Assembly: GCF_019048865.1 (NCBI RefSeq)
Contig: NZ_CP077604.1
Span: 744,001 to 808,000, forward strand
From: Aquihabitans sp. G128
GTDB lineage: Bacteria; Actinomycetota; Acidimicrobiia; Acidimicrobiales; Iamiaceae
Reading direction: 5' to 3'
DNA length: 64,000 nucleotides
This document shows positions 7,830 through 16,666 of this stretch, piece by piece (the stretch's first letter is position 1; each line of letters opens with the position of its first letter). The translations under genes were made by a program, and so were the position numbers. The notes under the pieces were generated by a model that made no database searches, was not told the DNA's origin, and saw only the letters and a program-made list of their open reading frames with translations.

Positions 7830-8590
7830 CTGCGCCAACCCCCAACAACAGCGAGCCACGGATCAACGATCGCATCCGAGCCCGAGAGGTCCGACTCGTC
7901 GGCCCCGACGGTGCCCAGATCGGGATCAAGCCGTTGCCCGAGGCGCTCATCTTCGCCCGTGAACTCGATCTCGACCTGGTCGAGGTCGCCGACAAGGCCA
8001 ACCCACCCGTCTGCCGGGTCATGGACTACGGCAAGTACAAGTACGAGACGGCGCAGAAGGCCAAGGAGTCACGGCGCAAGAGCACCAACGTCGTGATCAA
8101 GGAGATGAAGTACCGCCCCAAAATCGGTGGCGGCGACTTCGAGACGAAGACCAAGAAGGTCGAGCGGTTCCTCGCCGAGGGACACAAGGTCAAGGTCACC
8201 ATCATGTTCCGTGGACGTGAGGTGGCCCACCCCGAGCTCGGCAAGAAGATCCTCGACCGCGTGGCCGAGGAGATCATCAACACCGGACGGGTCGAGGTCT
8301 ACCCCAAGCTCGACGGCCCCCGGAACATGATCATGGTCCTCGCTCCGGACAAGAAGGCGCAGGCGGCCCACGCCGCCGAGCTGAAGAAGGCAGCCGAGGA
8401 AGCAGCGGCCGCCGGCACCCCCATCGACGAAGCTCCCGAGCCCACCGCCCTGGTGGACGAGGCAGCACCCGAAGCCACCGAACCGGTGGCCGAGGCCGAA
8501 CCCGAGGCGACCGACGAGGTCGTCGAGCCCGAAGCCGAGGACTCCACCGAGCCCGACGCCTCCGAGCCCGACACCGAGCCCGAAGCCTGA
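7826..8590 (+). CDS. infC: Translation initiation factor IF-3, apparent AUA start and long acidic tail
   Basis: IF3 binds the 30S subunit and checks start-codon choice. The core is canonical: [75 protein letters not shown]. In this frame no ATG/GTG/TTG lies between the Shine-Dalgarno GGGAGG (7790-7795) and the core; the only candidate is ATA at 7826, and infC is known for rare AUU/AUC/AUA starts that allow autoregulation. The 254 residues include about 80 extra at the C-terminus, rich in Glu, Pro and Ala, absent from the usual 170-200-residue IF3. It heads infC-rpmI-rplT. Confidence 0.93.
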   Translation: MAAPTPNNSEPRINDRIRAREVRLVGPDGAQIGIKPLPEALIFARELDLDLVEVADKANPPVCRVMDYGKYKYETAQKAKESRRKSTNVVIKEMKYRPKIGGGDFETKTKKVERFLAEGHKVKVTIMFRGREVAHPELGKKILDRVAEEIINTGRVEVYPKLDGPRNMIMVLAPDKKAQAAHAAELKKAAEEAAAAGTPIDEAPEPTALVDEAAPEATEPVAEAEPEATDEVVEPEAEDSTEPDASEPDTEPEA

Positions 8591-8636
8591 ACCCCGACGC
8601 CGCCCACCGCGGCGGCGCCCAGGAGGAACGAACGCA

Positions 8637-8831
8637 ATGCCCAAGATGAAGACCCACCGCGGCGCGGCCAAGCGCTTCAAGGCCACGGGCACCGGCAAGC
8701 TGCGCCGGCGTCGCGCCTTCCGCAACCACATCCTGGAGAAGAAGACCTCCACCGTGAAGCGACGCCTCAAGGACGAGGTCGTCATCGCACCCGGTGACGC
8801 CGCCCGCATCAAGCGGATGCTCGGCAAGTAA
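8637..8831 (+). CDS. rpmI: 50S ribosomal protein L35
   Basis: The 64-residue basic protein [20 protein letters not shown]... is the standard L35, ending IKRMLGK. AGGAGG at 8621-8626 is a strong ribosome site. It lies between infC and rplT, the universal order, and is normally regulated with them. Confidence 0.98.
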   Translation: MPKMKTHRGAAKRFKATGTGKLRRRRAFRNHILEKKTSTVKRRLKDEVVIAPGDAARIKRMLGK

Positions 8832-8862
8832 CTCCAACAACCCTCTTCGAAAGGAGCCCACG

Positions 8863-9232
8863 ATGGCCAGGGTCAAGCGCGCCGTCCATTCCAAGAAGCA
8901 CCGCCGCGCCACGCTCGAAGCGGGCCAAGGGGTACTACGGCAACAAGAGCCGTTCGTACCGCGCCGCCAACGAGCAGGTCATGCACTCCCTGCAGTACGC
9001 GTTCCGGGACCGGCGAGCCCGCAAGGGCGAGTTCCGCAAGCTGTGGATCACCCGCATCAACGCCGCGTGCCGCATCAACGGCATCAGCTACAGCCGGTTC
9101 ATCAACGGCCTCAAGCTGGCCGAGGTCGAGGTGGACCGCAAGGTCCTCGCCGACCTCGCCGTCACCGACGCCGCTGCGTTCGCCGCGCTGGTGAAGGTGG
9201 CCGTCGACGCCCAGGCCGCTCCCGCGTCCTGA
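8863..9232 (+). CDS. rplT: 50S ribosomal protein L20, apparent frameshift
   Basis: L20 is an early assembly protein of the large subunit. The first 20 residues ([19 protein letters not shown]) and the rest ([20 protein letters not shown] through [12 protein letters not shown] and [11 protein letters not shown]) are in two different frames. The break is at CTCGAAG 8918-8924; reading CTCGAG instead gives ATLERAKGYYG and a normal 122-residue L20. An essential single-copy gene is unlikely to be broken, so this is most likely a sequence error of the same type as in argG and korA. AAAGGAG precedes the ATG. Confidence 0.93.
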
Positions 9233-9238
9233 TCGGCG

Positions 9239-9257
9239 GCCGGCGCCACGCGCCGGC
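9239..9257 (+). terminator. GC-rich hairpin after rplT
   Basis: GCCGGCGC and GCGCCGGC form a perfect 8-bp stem with a CAC loop just after the rplT stop. No T-run follows, so termination is only suggested. Confidence 0.4.
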
Positions 9258-9269
9258 ACCAACGAGCCC

Positions 9270-10061
9270 ATGCGCCCGCTGTCGGCCCGCAACCCTCGCA
9301 TCCAACGTCTGGCCCGTCTGGCCCGGCGGGGCGAGGAGCGGGCTGCGCAGCGGGCGCTGCTCGTGGAGGGGCCGGTCCTGCTGGGCACGGCCCTGGACGC
9401 CCAGGTGCCGCTGGTCGACGTGTACGTCGACGAAGCCGCCTGGGACCGGGGCGCGGTGGCGGCCGTGCTCGAGCGCCTGCCTGCCTCCGTCGAGCCCTGG
9501 CTGGTGCCCCCCGGGGTGCTCGACCGGGTCGGCGACGCCGCCACGTCGCAGGGCATCACCGCCGTGGTCGAGCGGCGCGAGCCGCCGTGGCCCACGCCGG
9601 CCGCCACGCCCTTCGTGCTGGTCCTCGCCGAGGTCAGCGATCCCGGCAACGCCGGCACCCTGATCCGGGCCGCCGCAGCGGCCGGTGCCGGTGCCGTGGT
9701 GGTGGGCGGCGGGGTCGACCCGTCGAGCCCCAAGGTCGTCCGGTCCTCGGCCGGGGCCATCTTCGGCATCGACGTCGTCGACACGCTCTCGTCGTTCGAC
9801 TCCGTCGCCAAGCTCCGGGCCCTCGGCTACCGCACCGCCGGCATGGTCGTGCGCGACGGCACCCCCCACGACGCCGCCGACCTCACCGGACCGCTGGCCG
9901 TGGTCCTCGGCAACGAGGCCCACGGGCTGTCGCCGGAGCTGGTGGCGACCCTGGACCAGCAGCTCACCATCGAGATGGCCGGGCCGACGGAGTCCCTGAA
10001 CGTGGCGATGGCCGGCACCGTGGTGTGCTTCGAGGTCCTGCGCCAGCGCCGCCGCACGTAG
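9270..10061 (+). CDS. SpoU/TrmH-family RNA 2'-O-methyltransferase
   Basis: A 263-residue SPOUT methyltransferase that transfers a methyl group from SAM to a ribose 2'-OH in rRNA or tRNA. The N-terminal substrate-binding domain (RNPRIQRLARLARRG, LLVEGPVLL) is like the RlmB/TsnR group. The C-terminal knot has the three SpoU motifs: VSDPGNAGTLIRAA, VLGNEAHGLS and ESLNVAMAGTVVCFE. Position after rplT and before pheST is the usual one for this gene in many bacteria. The exact target nucleotide cannot be assigned. Confidence 0.9.
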   Translation: MRPLSARNPRIQRLARLARRGEERAAQRALLVEGPVLLGTALDAQVPLVDVYVDEAAWDRGAVAAVLERLPASVEPWLVPPGVLDRVGDAATSQGITAVVERREPPWPTPAATPFVLVLAEVSDPGNAGTLIRAAAAAGAGAVVVGGGVDPSSPKVVRSSAGAIFGIDVVDTLSSFDSVAKLRALGYRTAGMVVRDGTPHDAADLTGPLAVVLGNEAHGLSPELVATLDQQLTIEMAGPTESLNVAMAGTVVCFEVLRQRRRT

Positions 10062-10155
10062 GAGACTGCACCGGCCATGAGCGAGCACCCGGTCCGATGA
10101 GGTTCCACGACGGCCGGGCAGGCGCGGGCGCCCCGGCGGGCGAATGGGGCACACC

Positions 10156-10995
10156 ATGACGACGGGCAGCACCGGCTCCGGCGCCGGGACCGGGCGCATC
10201 GTGGTCGACAGCGGGGGCACCGTCCTCGAGGCCGACGACGCCGCCGCCGAACGGCTCGGTCGGCCGGCGGCCGAGCTCGCCGGGCGGTCCGTCTCCGACG
10301 TGCTGGGCTCCGGCGCCGACGGCATCGCGGTGGTGGCCGCGGTCGGCCACGAGCTGCGCAGCCCGTTGACGTCGATCCGGGGCTACACCTCGCTGCTGCT
10401 GAACCGGTGGGAGAAGATCGGCGACGCCGACAAGCAGCTCATGCTGGGCCAGATCAACCACGACGCCGAGCGCGTCACCCGGCTCATCAACGAGCTGCTC
10501 GACATCAGCCGGCTCGAGACCGGCCGCCTCACGCTCACACCGAGGTGGGTCTCGCTGCCCGAGCTGGCGCAGTCGGTGGTCACGTCCATCCGTGCCACCT
10601 CGCCGGACCTCGAGGCCGAGGTCGCCGTCGGCGCCGACGTGCCCGAGGTGCCGGCCGACAGCGACAAGATCGAGCAGGTCCTCACCAACCTCGTCGAGAA
10701 CGCGGTCAAGTACGGCAGCCCCAAGGGCCTGCGCATCGAGGCCGAGCTGGTGGCGGGGTCGCCGGGCGCGGTGGCGGTGACCGTGCGCGACGCCGGTGAG
10801 GGCATCGCCCCGGAGGACCTGCCCCGGGTCTTCGACCGCTGGTTCCAGCGCGAGCACGGCCGCCCGAACGGCACCGGGCTCGGGCTCTGGATCAGCCGCG
10901 GCCTCGTGGAGGCCCACGGCGGGCAGCTCACGGTGGCCTCGCCGCCGGGCGAGGGCGCGGCCTTCACCTTCACCCTCCCCCTGGCCAGCCCCTGA
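10156..10995 (+). CDS. Cytoplasmic sensor histidine kinase
   Basis: About 279 residues with no membrane helix. An N-terminal PAS-like stub (VVDSGGTVLEADDAAAERLGRP) leads into a HisKA domain with phospho-acceptor H in GHELRSPLTSIRGY, then the HATPase boxes: N box NLVENAVKYG, G1 DAGEGIAP, F box RVFDRWFQ, G2 GTGLGLWIS. ATG 10156 is preferred (GGGG 6 bases upstream); ATG 10144 is in frame too. No response regulator is adjacent, so it is an orphan kinase and its signal is unknown. Confidence 0.88.
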   Translation: MTTGSTGSGAGTGRIVVDSGGTVLEADDAAAERLGRPAAELAGRSVSDVLGSGADGIAVVAAVGHELRSPLTSIRGYTSLLLNRWEKIGDADKQLMLGQINHDAERVTRLINELLDISRLETGRLTLTPRWVSLPELAQSVVTSIRATSPDLEAEVAVGADVPEVPADSDKIEQVLTNLVENAVKYGSPKGLRIEAELVAGSPGAVAVTVRDAGEGIAPEDLPRVFDRWFQREHGRPNGTGLGLWISRGLVEAHGGQLTVASPPGEGAAFTFTLPLASP

Positions 10996-11013
10996 GCCCC
11001 CTCGGCCCGGTGG

Positions 11014-11541
11014 TCAGCCGTGGCGCTCGGCGGCCTCGGCCTGCGCCCGAGCCACGATCACGGGGTCTTCGATGCCCCGCACGAAGGCGGCCACCCGGCG
11101 CTCGATGTCCCGGCCGAGCAGGGCGTTGCCGATGCAGTGGCTGACGGGCTGCAGCCACGCCGGCCGGCAGTCGTAGCGGTAGCGGTAGACGACCTCCAGG
11201 CGGCCTTCGCCCAGGTCCTTGAAGTGCCACGAGCCGCTGAAGGTGCGGAAGAACCAGGGGCCGGTGACCATCTTCATGCCCATGTGGGTGGGCGGCCGGT
11301 AGGTGAGGTACTCCGAGACCATGCCCAGGCCGTGGCGGGACCGGGTGAAGGTCCGCACGCCCTTGCCGGGGGTGTCGGTGTTGATGAGGTGCTGGGTGGA
11401 CACGAACGGGTCCCACTCGAGCCGCACCTGGTACGACGACGCCACCGCGAACGCGTCCTCGGCCGACGCCGTGGCCACCTGGGTGCGCTCCACCACCCCC
11501 ACGGGGGAGAGCCGGGCCAGCGGTCCTGTGGGCTTCGCCAT
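11014..11541 (-). CDS. SRPBCC (polyketide cyclase/START-like) family protein
   Basis: A 175-residue protein with the helix-grip pattern of the SRPBCC superfamily: VERTQVATASAEDAFAVAS, EWDPFV, then strands TFTRSRHGLGMVSEY, WFFRTFSGSWHFKDLG and VVYRYRYDCRP, and a long C-terminal helix. Such proteins bind hydrophobic ligands or act in lipid and toxin pathways; no substrate is evident. It is convergent with the kinase and 10 bases from the downstream end of the MtfA gene on the same strand. Confidence 0.7.
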   Translation of the reverse strand: MAKPTGPLARLSPVGVVERTQVATASAEDAFAVASSYQVRLEWDPFVSTQHLINTDTPGKGVRTFTRSRHGLGMVSEYLTYRPPTHMGMKMVTGPWFFRTFSGSWHFKDLGEGRLEVVYRYRYDCRPAWLQPVSHCIGNALLGRDIERRVAAFVRGIEDPVIVARAQAEAAERHG

Positions 11542-11550
11542 GGGGCCAGG

Positions 11551-12354
11551 CTAGGAGGGCCGCTCGTCGGCCCCGGCCCCGGCCTCGGCCCCGGTGGCCG
11601 TCGCGCCGTGGCGCCGGCGGACGCGCTCTGCCGGGTCCTGGCGGTAGAAGGCGCCCAGGACGGCGTAGAGCTCGGGCTTGTGCGCCTGGACGTCCACCGG
11701 CCGGTTGAAGAAGACCTCGGTGGCCACGGCGAAGAACTCGGCGGGGTCGGCGGCGCCGTAGGGGTCGAGCAGCGGGCCGCCTTGGCCGGTGCGCAGGAGG
11801 TGCAGCTCGTGGCTGCACACGTCGACCCACCGCTGGCGGGCGGCGGCGTCCGGCAGGGGCGGGGTGCCGTCGACCACGTGGTCGAGCATGTCGAGCTTGT
11901 GGGCGAACTCGTGCAGCACGACGTCGTGGCCCCGCTCCGGGTGGCGGGCGCTGTGGCGCGCCGAGTCCCAGGCGATGACGACGGGCCCCTGGTAGCTGGC
12001 CTCGCCGAGCAGGTCGACGTCGCCGTCGACCACGGTGCCGGCGATGGAGCCCTGGCTGGTGCGGCGGAAGCGCATGGTGCTCGGGTGCACGATGATCGCC
12101 CCGACGTCTGCGTAGTGGTCGAGGTCGAGGCCCAGGATCAGCAGCCCGGCCTGGGCCGAGATCACCGTGCGGATCTCGTCGGTGAGCTCGAAGCCGTTGG
12201 CCGCCTCCCACCGCTTGGTGGTCACCAGCGCCTCGATGTGGCCGGCGAGGGCGTCGCGCTCGTCGTCGTCGAGGTAGGCCCAGTGCGCGACGGCCCGCTC
12301 GACGATCTGCTCCCAGTCCTCGGCGAGGGCGGCACGACGGCGGAACCAGGACAC
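11551..12354 (-). CDS. MtfA-like zinc metallopeptidase (M90)
   Basis: A 267-residue protein of the MtfA family. The zinc motif HEFAHKLDMLD and downstream EFFAVATEVFF (third ligand Glu) are complete, and IVHPSTMRF, the SGEASYQGPVVIAW-like segment and PELYAVLGAFY match the family. MtfA of enterobacteria binds the repressor Mlc and has aminopeptidase activity; in Actinobacteria its partner is unknown. It starts with GTG; a proline/acidic tail follows the domain. Confidence 0.85.
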   Translation of the reverse strand: MSWFRRRAALAEDWEQIVERAVAHWAYLDDDERDALAGHIEALVTTKRWEAANGFELTDEIRTVISAQAGLLILGLDLDHYADVGAIIVHPSTMRFRRTSQGSIAGTVVDGDVDLLGEASYQGPVVIAWDSARHSARHPERGHDVVLHEFAHKLDMLDHVVDGTPPLPDAAARQRWVDVCSHELHLLRTGQGGPLLDPYGAADPAEFFAVATEVFFNRPVDVQAHKPELYAVLGAFYRQDPAERVRRRHGATATGAEAGAGADERPS

Positions 12355-12459
12355 GGCGGCGATGGTGCCACAGCCCGGTGGACAAGCCGGATCGGGCCCG
12401 TCGGCGTCGGGCTAAGGAGTGGACGCGAGGGGCGGCCAGGCGGCAAGGTTCCCGGCACC

Positions 12460-13458
12460 ATGATCGACGACATCCGCCGCATCGCGGCCGCCGCGACCGA
12501 CCGCATCGCCGGCGCCGCCACCCTCGATGAGCTGGGCGCGCTCGACCGTGAGCTGCTGGGGAAGACGTCGGAGCTCTCGGGCTTCAAGCGACAGATGGGC
12601 GGCCTCGACCACGAGGCCAAGCGCGAGGTCGGCGGGGCGCTCAACGCCGCCCGAGAGGCGATGGCCGCGGCGGTGGCGGCGCGCCGCGCCGAGCTCGACG
12701 CCATCGCCCGCCGGGCCCAGGCCGAGGCCGAGCGGCTGGACCTCACCGAGGTCCGCGCCGGGCGCGACGCCGGCCACCTCCACCTGGTCACCCAGACCAT
12801 CGAGGAGCTCGAGGACGTCTTCGTGGGCCTGGGCTTCACGGTGGCCGAGGGCCCCGAGGTCGAGGACGACTGGCACAACTTCACGGCGCTCAACTTCGGG
12901 CGCTACCACCCGGCGCGGGACATGCAGGACACCTTCTTCGTCGACCTGGGCGCCGAGCGCGAGGTGGTCATGCGCACCCACACCTCGCCCGTGCAGATCC
13001 GGGTGATGGAGGGCCAGGCGCCGCCGATCTACTCGATCATGCCGGGGCGGGTGTACCGCAACGAGGCCACCGACTCCACCCACCTCGCCGTCTTCCACCA
13101 GCTCGAGTGCCTGGTCATCGACCGGGGCATCACGTTCGGCCACCTCGCCGGCACCATCGACATGTTCACCAAGGCCTACTTCGGCCCGGGCTGGAACATG
13201 CGCCTGCGCCCGGCCTACTTCCCCTTCACCGAGCCGTCGGCCGAGTTCGACCTGCAACGGCCCGACGGCTCCTGGCTGGAGCTCGGCGGCTGCGGCATGG
13301 TCCACCCCAACGTGCTGCGCAACTGCGGCATCGACCCCGAGGAGTTCTCCGGGTTCGCATTCGGCTTCGGCCTCGACCGGCTGGCGGCCACCAAGCACGG
13401 GGTCACCGACCTCCGCGAGCTCGCCAGCACCGACATCCGCTTCCTGGAGCAGTTCTGA
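12460..13458 (+). CDS. pheS: Phenylalanyl-tRNA synthetase alpha subunit
   Basis: PheS carries the catalytic site that activates phenylalanine and charges tRNA-Phe. The 332 residues include the N-terminal coiled coil (about 1-90), motif 2 region RNEATDSTHLAVFHQLE, FRPAYFPFTEPSAE-like RLRPAYFPFTEPSAEF and motif 3 GFAFGFGLDRLAATK. All key elements are intact. Its TGA overlaps the pheT ATG, giving translational coupling to the beta subunit of the (alpha-beta)2 enzyme. Confidence 0.97.
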   Translation: MIDDIRRIAAAATDRIAGAATLDELGALDRELLGKTSELSGFKRQMGGLDHEAKREVGGALNAAREAMAAAVAARRAELDAIARRAQAEAERLDLTEVRAGRDAGHLHLVTQTIEELEDVFVGLGFTVAEGPEVEDDWHNFTALNFGRYHPARDMQDTFFVDLGAEREVVMRTHTSPVQIRVMEGQAPPIYSIMPGRVYRNEATDSTHLAVFHQLECLVIDRGITFGHLAGTIDMFTKAYFGPGWNMRLRPAYFPFTEPSAEFDLQRPDGSWLELGGCGMVHPNVLRNCGIDPEEFSGFAFGFGLDRLAATKHGVTDLRELASTDIRFLEQF

Positions 13459-15875
13459 TGAAGGTCCTCAACAGCTGGTTGCACGAGCTGCTCGACGCCC
13501 CGGTGGCGCCGGAGGCCGTCGCCGCCGCGTTCGACGACCTCGGCACGCCGGTCGAGGAGGAGGTGCGCCTCGGCGAAGGCCTCGACGGCATCGTGGTGGC
13601 CCAGGTCCTGGCGCTCTCGGTCCACCCGAACGCCGACAAGATCCAGCTGGTCGACGTCGACCGGGGCGACGGCGAGCCGCTGCAGATCTGCTGCGGCGCC
13701 TTCAACATGGCGGTCGGCGACAAGGTCCCGCTGGCCACCCTGGGCACCACCATGCCGGGCGGCATGAAGATCGAGCGGCGCAAGCTCCGGGGCGAGTGGT
13801 CCAACGGCATGCTCTGCTCCTCCCGCGAGCTGGGCCTGGGCGACGAGCACGCCGGCATCAAGGTGCTGCCGCCCGAGCTGGTCGCCGGCACCCCCATCAC
13901 CGAGGCGCTGGGCATCGAGCCCGACGTGCGCTGGGAGCTTGAGGTCAACCCGAACCGGCCCGACGCCATGTCGGTGGCCGGCCTGGCCCGCGACGTCGCC
14001 GCCAAGGTCGGCGTCGGGTTCCACCTGCCTGCCCCGCCGTCGGCGGCCGCCTCCATCGGCGAGCCGGTCACCTGGGCCAGCAGCGGCCCCGGCGGGCGGT
14101 CCACCGCGGCCCTGCCCGGTGGTGGGGAGCTCACCATCGACGTGGCGGCGCCCGACGGCTGCGGCCGCTTCGTGGGGCGCGTCCTCCGCGGCGTCGATGC
14201 CACGGCGCCGTCGCCGGAGTGGCTCCAGCACCGCCTGACCGAGCTGGGCATGCGCCCGATCTCCGCCCTCGTCGACATCTCGAACTACGTGATGCTCGAG
14301 CTGGGCCAGCCCAACCACCCCTACGACCTCGCCAAAGTGGCCGGTGCCACCCTGCGGGCCCGGCGGGCGAAGGACGGCGAGACCCTGGTGACCCTCGACG
14401 ACGTCGAGCGCACCTTCACCGCCGATGACCTCCTCATCACCGACGGCGACGACGTCGCGGTCGGCATCGCCGGGATCATGGGCGGCGCCGCCTGCGAGAT
14501 CAGCGACGCCACCACCGACGTGCTGCTGGAGATGGCGTGGTTCGATCCCACCTCCGTCAGCCGGTCGTCGCGCCGGCTGGGCCTCCGCTCGGAGGCCTCG
14601 GCCCGGTTCGAGAAGGGCGTCGACCCCGCCATCGCCGACCTCGCGGCCGACCGCTTCTGCCAGCTGGCCGCCGAGATCTGCGGCGCCACCACCGAGCCGG
14701 TGCAGGTCGACGTGCGGGGCACCTTGCCCGAGCGTCCGCCGGTGCCGGTGCGCACCGCCCGCGTGAACGCCCTGCTGGGCACCGACCTCAGCTCGGAGCG
14801 CATCGCCGAGCTGCTGGCTCCCATCGGCTTCGCCACGTCGCTGCTCGAGGCCGACGTCCAGGTGGTCACCATCCCCACCTGGCGCTACGACTCGGCCACC
14901 GAGATCGACGTCGTCGAGGAGGTCGGCCGCCACCACGGCTACCGCAACATCCCCAACCGGGAGCTCACCGAGGCCCGCGCCGGGCGGCTCACCGACCTCC
15001 AGAAGGAGCGGCGTGGCGTCCGCCGCCTGTTCTGCGGCCTGGGCCTGGCCGAGTGCCAGCCGCTGCCGTTCCTCGCGCCAGGCCAGCTGGCGGCGGCCGG
15101 CCTCGACCCCGGCGGCATCGAGCTGGTCAACCCGCTGGTCGCCGAGGAGTCGGTCCTGCGCACCGCTCTGCTGCCGGGCCTGGTGGCCGCCGTCGCCCAC
15201 AACCACGCTCGCCGCCAGCTCGCCGTCGGCCTCTGGGAGATCGGCCACGTGTTCCTGCCGGCCCCCGACGGCCAGGTGCTGCCCGACGAGCGCGAGCACG
15301 CCGCCGTGGTCCTGGCCGGCCGGGACGCCACCGCGGCGGTCGAGGCGTGGCAGGTCCTGGCGGAGCAGCTCCGCCTGGAGTCCCCCTCGGTCGAGAACGC
15401 CGAGGTCCCCGGCCTGCACCCCACCCGCTCGGGCCGCGTGCTGGTCGACGGCGTCCCGTTCGGCATCGTCGGCGAGATCGACCCGGCGGTGCTCGCCCGC
15501 CACAGCATCGGCGAGCGGGTGGCCTACCTCGAGGTCGACCTGGGCGCGCTGTTCGGCGCTCCGCGTCGCAGCCCGGCCTACCGGCAGATCTCGCGGTTCC
15601 CCTCCAGCGACATCGACCTCGCCTTCGAGGTGCCCGAGGCCGTCTCGGCCGTCGCCGTCGAGCGCACCCTGGCGGCCACCGACCCCCTCGTCTGGTCGGT
15701 GAAGCTCTTCGACGCCTACCGCGGCGCCCCCGTGGCGCCCGACCACCGCAGCCTGGCCTTCGGCCTGCGCCTGCAGGCGGTCGACCGCACCCTCACCGAT
15801 GCCGAGGTGGCCGAGGTCCGCACCCGGCTCATCGCTGCCGTCGAGCAGGCCCACCAGGCCACCCTCCGCGGCTGA
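13458..15875 (+). CDS. pheT: Phenylalanyl-tRNA synthetase beta subunit
   Basis: The 805-residue beta subunit has the expected domains in order: tRNA-binding OB fold (about 40-150, with VHPNADKIQLVDV and GEWSNGMLCS), B3/B4 editing domain (ALVDISNYVMLELGQPNHPYD), B5 (about 400-470), the catalytic-like domain, and the C-terminal ferredoxin-fold anticodon-binding domain (RFPSSDIDLAF). Length is normal and no break is seen. Transcribed with pheS. Confidence 0.97.
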   Translation: MKVLNSWLHELLDAPVAPEAVAAAFDDLGTPVEEEVRLGEGLDGIVVAQVLALSVHPNADKIQLVDVDRGDGEPLQICCGAFNMAVGDKVPLATLGTTMPGGMKIERRKLRGEWSNGMLCSSRELGLGDEHAGIKVLPPELVAGTPITEALGIEPDVRWELEVNPNRPDAMSVAGLARDVAAKVGVGFHLPAPPSAAASIGEPVTWASSGPGGRSTAALPGGGELTIDVAAPDGCGRFVGRVLRGVDATAPSPEWLQHRLTELGMRPISALVDISNYVMLELGQPNHPYDLAKVAGATLRARRAKDGETLVTLDDVERTFTADDLLITDGDDVAVGIAGIMGGAACEISDATTDVLLEMAWFDPTSVSRSSRRLGLRSEASARFEKGVDPAIADLAADRFCQLAAEICGATTEPVQVDVRGTLPERPPVPVRTARVNALLGTDLSSERIAELLAPIGFATSLLEADVQVVTIPTWRYDSATEIDVVEEVGRHHGYRNIPNRELTEARAGRLTDLQKERRGVRRLFCGLGLAECQPLPFLAPGQLAAAGLDPGGIELVNPLVAEESVLRTALLPGLVAAVAHNHARRQLAVGLWEIGHVFLPAPDGQVLPDEREHAAVVLAGRDATAAVEAWQVLAEQLRLESPSVENAEVPGLHPTRSGRVLVDGVPFGIVGEIDPAVLARHSIGERVAYLEVDLGALFGAPRRSPAYRQISRFPSSDIDLAFEVPEAVSAVAVERTLAATDPLVWSVKLFDAYRGAPVAPDHRSLAFGLRLQAVDRTLTDAEVAEVRTRLIAAVEQAHQATLRG

Positions 15876-15927
15876 CCCGGCGCCAGCTCCGGGCCGGCGG
15901 CCCTGGGCTCGCCCGTAGGCTCCAGCG

Positions 15928-16650
15928 GTGACCACGATCGGGCCCCACGCCTTCTCCGAGCGGGACGTCGCCCGGACGCTGCGGCACGGCACCGCGCTCA
16001 TCGACCTGGTCACCAACGGCCTCCCGTCGAGCGCCGCGGTCGCCGCCGCCCCGCACCGCGACCGAGTCGAGGGCGCGCTCTCGGCGTGGGCGGAGGCCGA
16101 TCCCGACCGCGCCCTCGGCGTGCTGTGGGCCGAGTGGCGGGCGGCCATGGAGGCCGTGCGGGCCACCGGTGCCTTCGGGCCCTCGGCGGTGGGCACCGTG
16201 ACCGGCCTCTTCGTGAGCGACGGCGGCGTGCCCAAGCTCGCCGTCCCCGAGGTGGTCGTCGACCACCGCGGGGTGGTGGGCGACCGGCAAGCCGACCGGG
16301 ACAACCACGGCCGACCGTGGCAGGCGCTGTGCCTCTGGTCCACCGAGTCCGTCGACCACTTCCGGGCCGACGGCCACCCGCTGGCGCCCGGCCTGGCCGG
16401 CGAGAACGTCTCGATCACCGGGTTGCCGTGGGCCCGGGTGCGGCCCGGGGTCCGGCTGCAGCTCGGCGACGTGCTGGCCGAGGTCGGGGCCTACGCCATC
16501 CCCTGCAAGGAGAACGCCCCGTGGTTCCTCGACGGCCGGTTCGACGCCATGCACCACCGCCACGGCATCCACAGCCGGGTCTACGCCACGGTCCTCGAGC
16601 CGGGCACGATCACCCACGGCGCCCCGGTCCTGCTCGAGCCGGGCGCCTGA
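15928..16650 (+). CDS. MOSC-domain protein with N-terminal extension
   Basis: The C-terminal 150 residues form a MOSC (Moco sulfurase C-terminal) domain: GVVGDRQADRDNHGRPWQALCLWS, GENVSITGLPW and the cysteine-bearing AYAIPCKENAP. The first 80 or so residues are helical and unlike other MOSC proteins. MOSC domains handle activated sulfur for the molybdenum cofactor; the substrate here is unknown. TAGGCT at 15916-15921 lies 6 bases before the GTG start with no Shine-Dalgarno, suggesting a leaderless mRNA. Confidence 0.85.
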   Translation: MTTIGPHAFSERDVARTLRHGTALIDLVTNGLPSSAAVAAAPHRDRVEGALSAWAEADPDRALGVLWAEWRAAMEAVRATGAFGPSAVGTVTGLFVSDGGVPKLAVPEVVVDHRGVVGDRQADRDNHGRPWQALCLWSTESVDHFRADGHPLAPGLAGENVSITGLPWARVRPGVRLQLGDVLAEVGAYAIPCKENAPWFLDGRFDAMHHRHGIHSRVYATVLEPGTITHGAPVLLEPGA

Positions 16651-16666
16651 GGCGAGGTCCGGCGGG

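Noticed and set aside
13215..16418. Very long open frame on the minus strand across pheS/pheT (1067 codons), and similar ones at 28316-30025 and 2719-4350
   Set aside because: These are antisense shadows of GC-rich genes with third-position bias; the plus-strand products are recognised enzymes and the antisense translations show no family motif.
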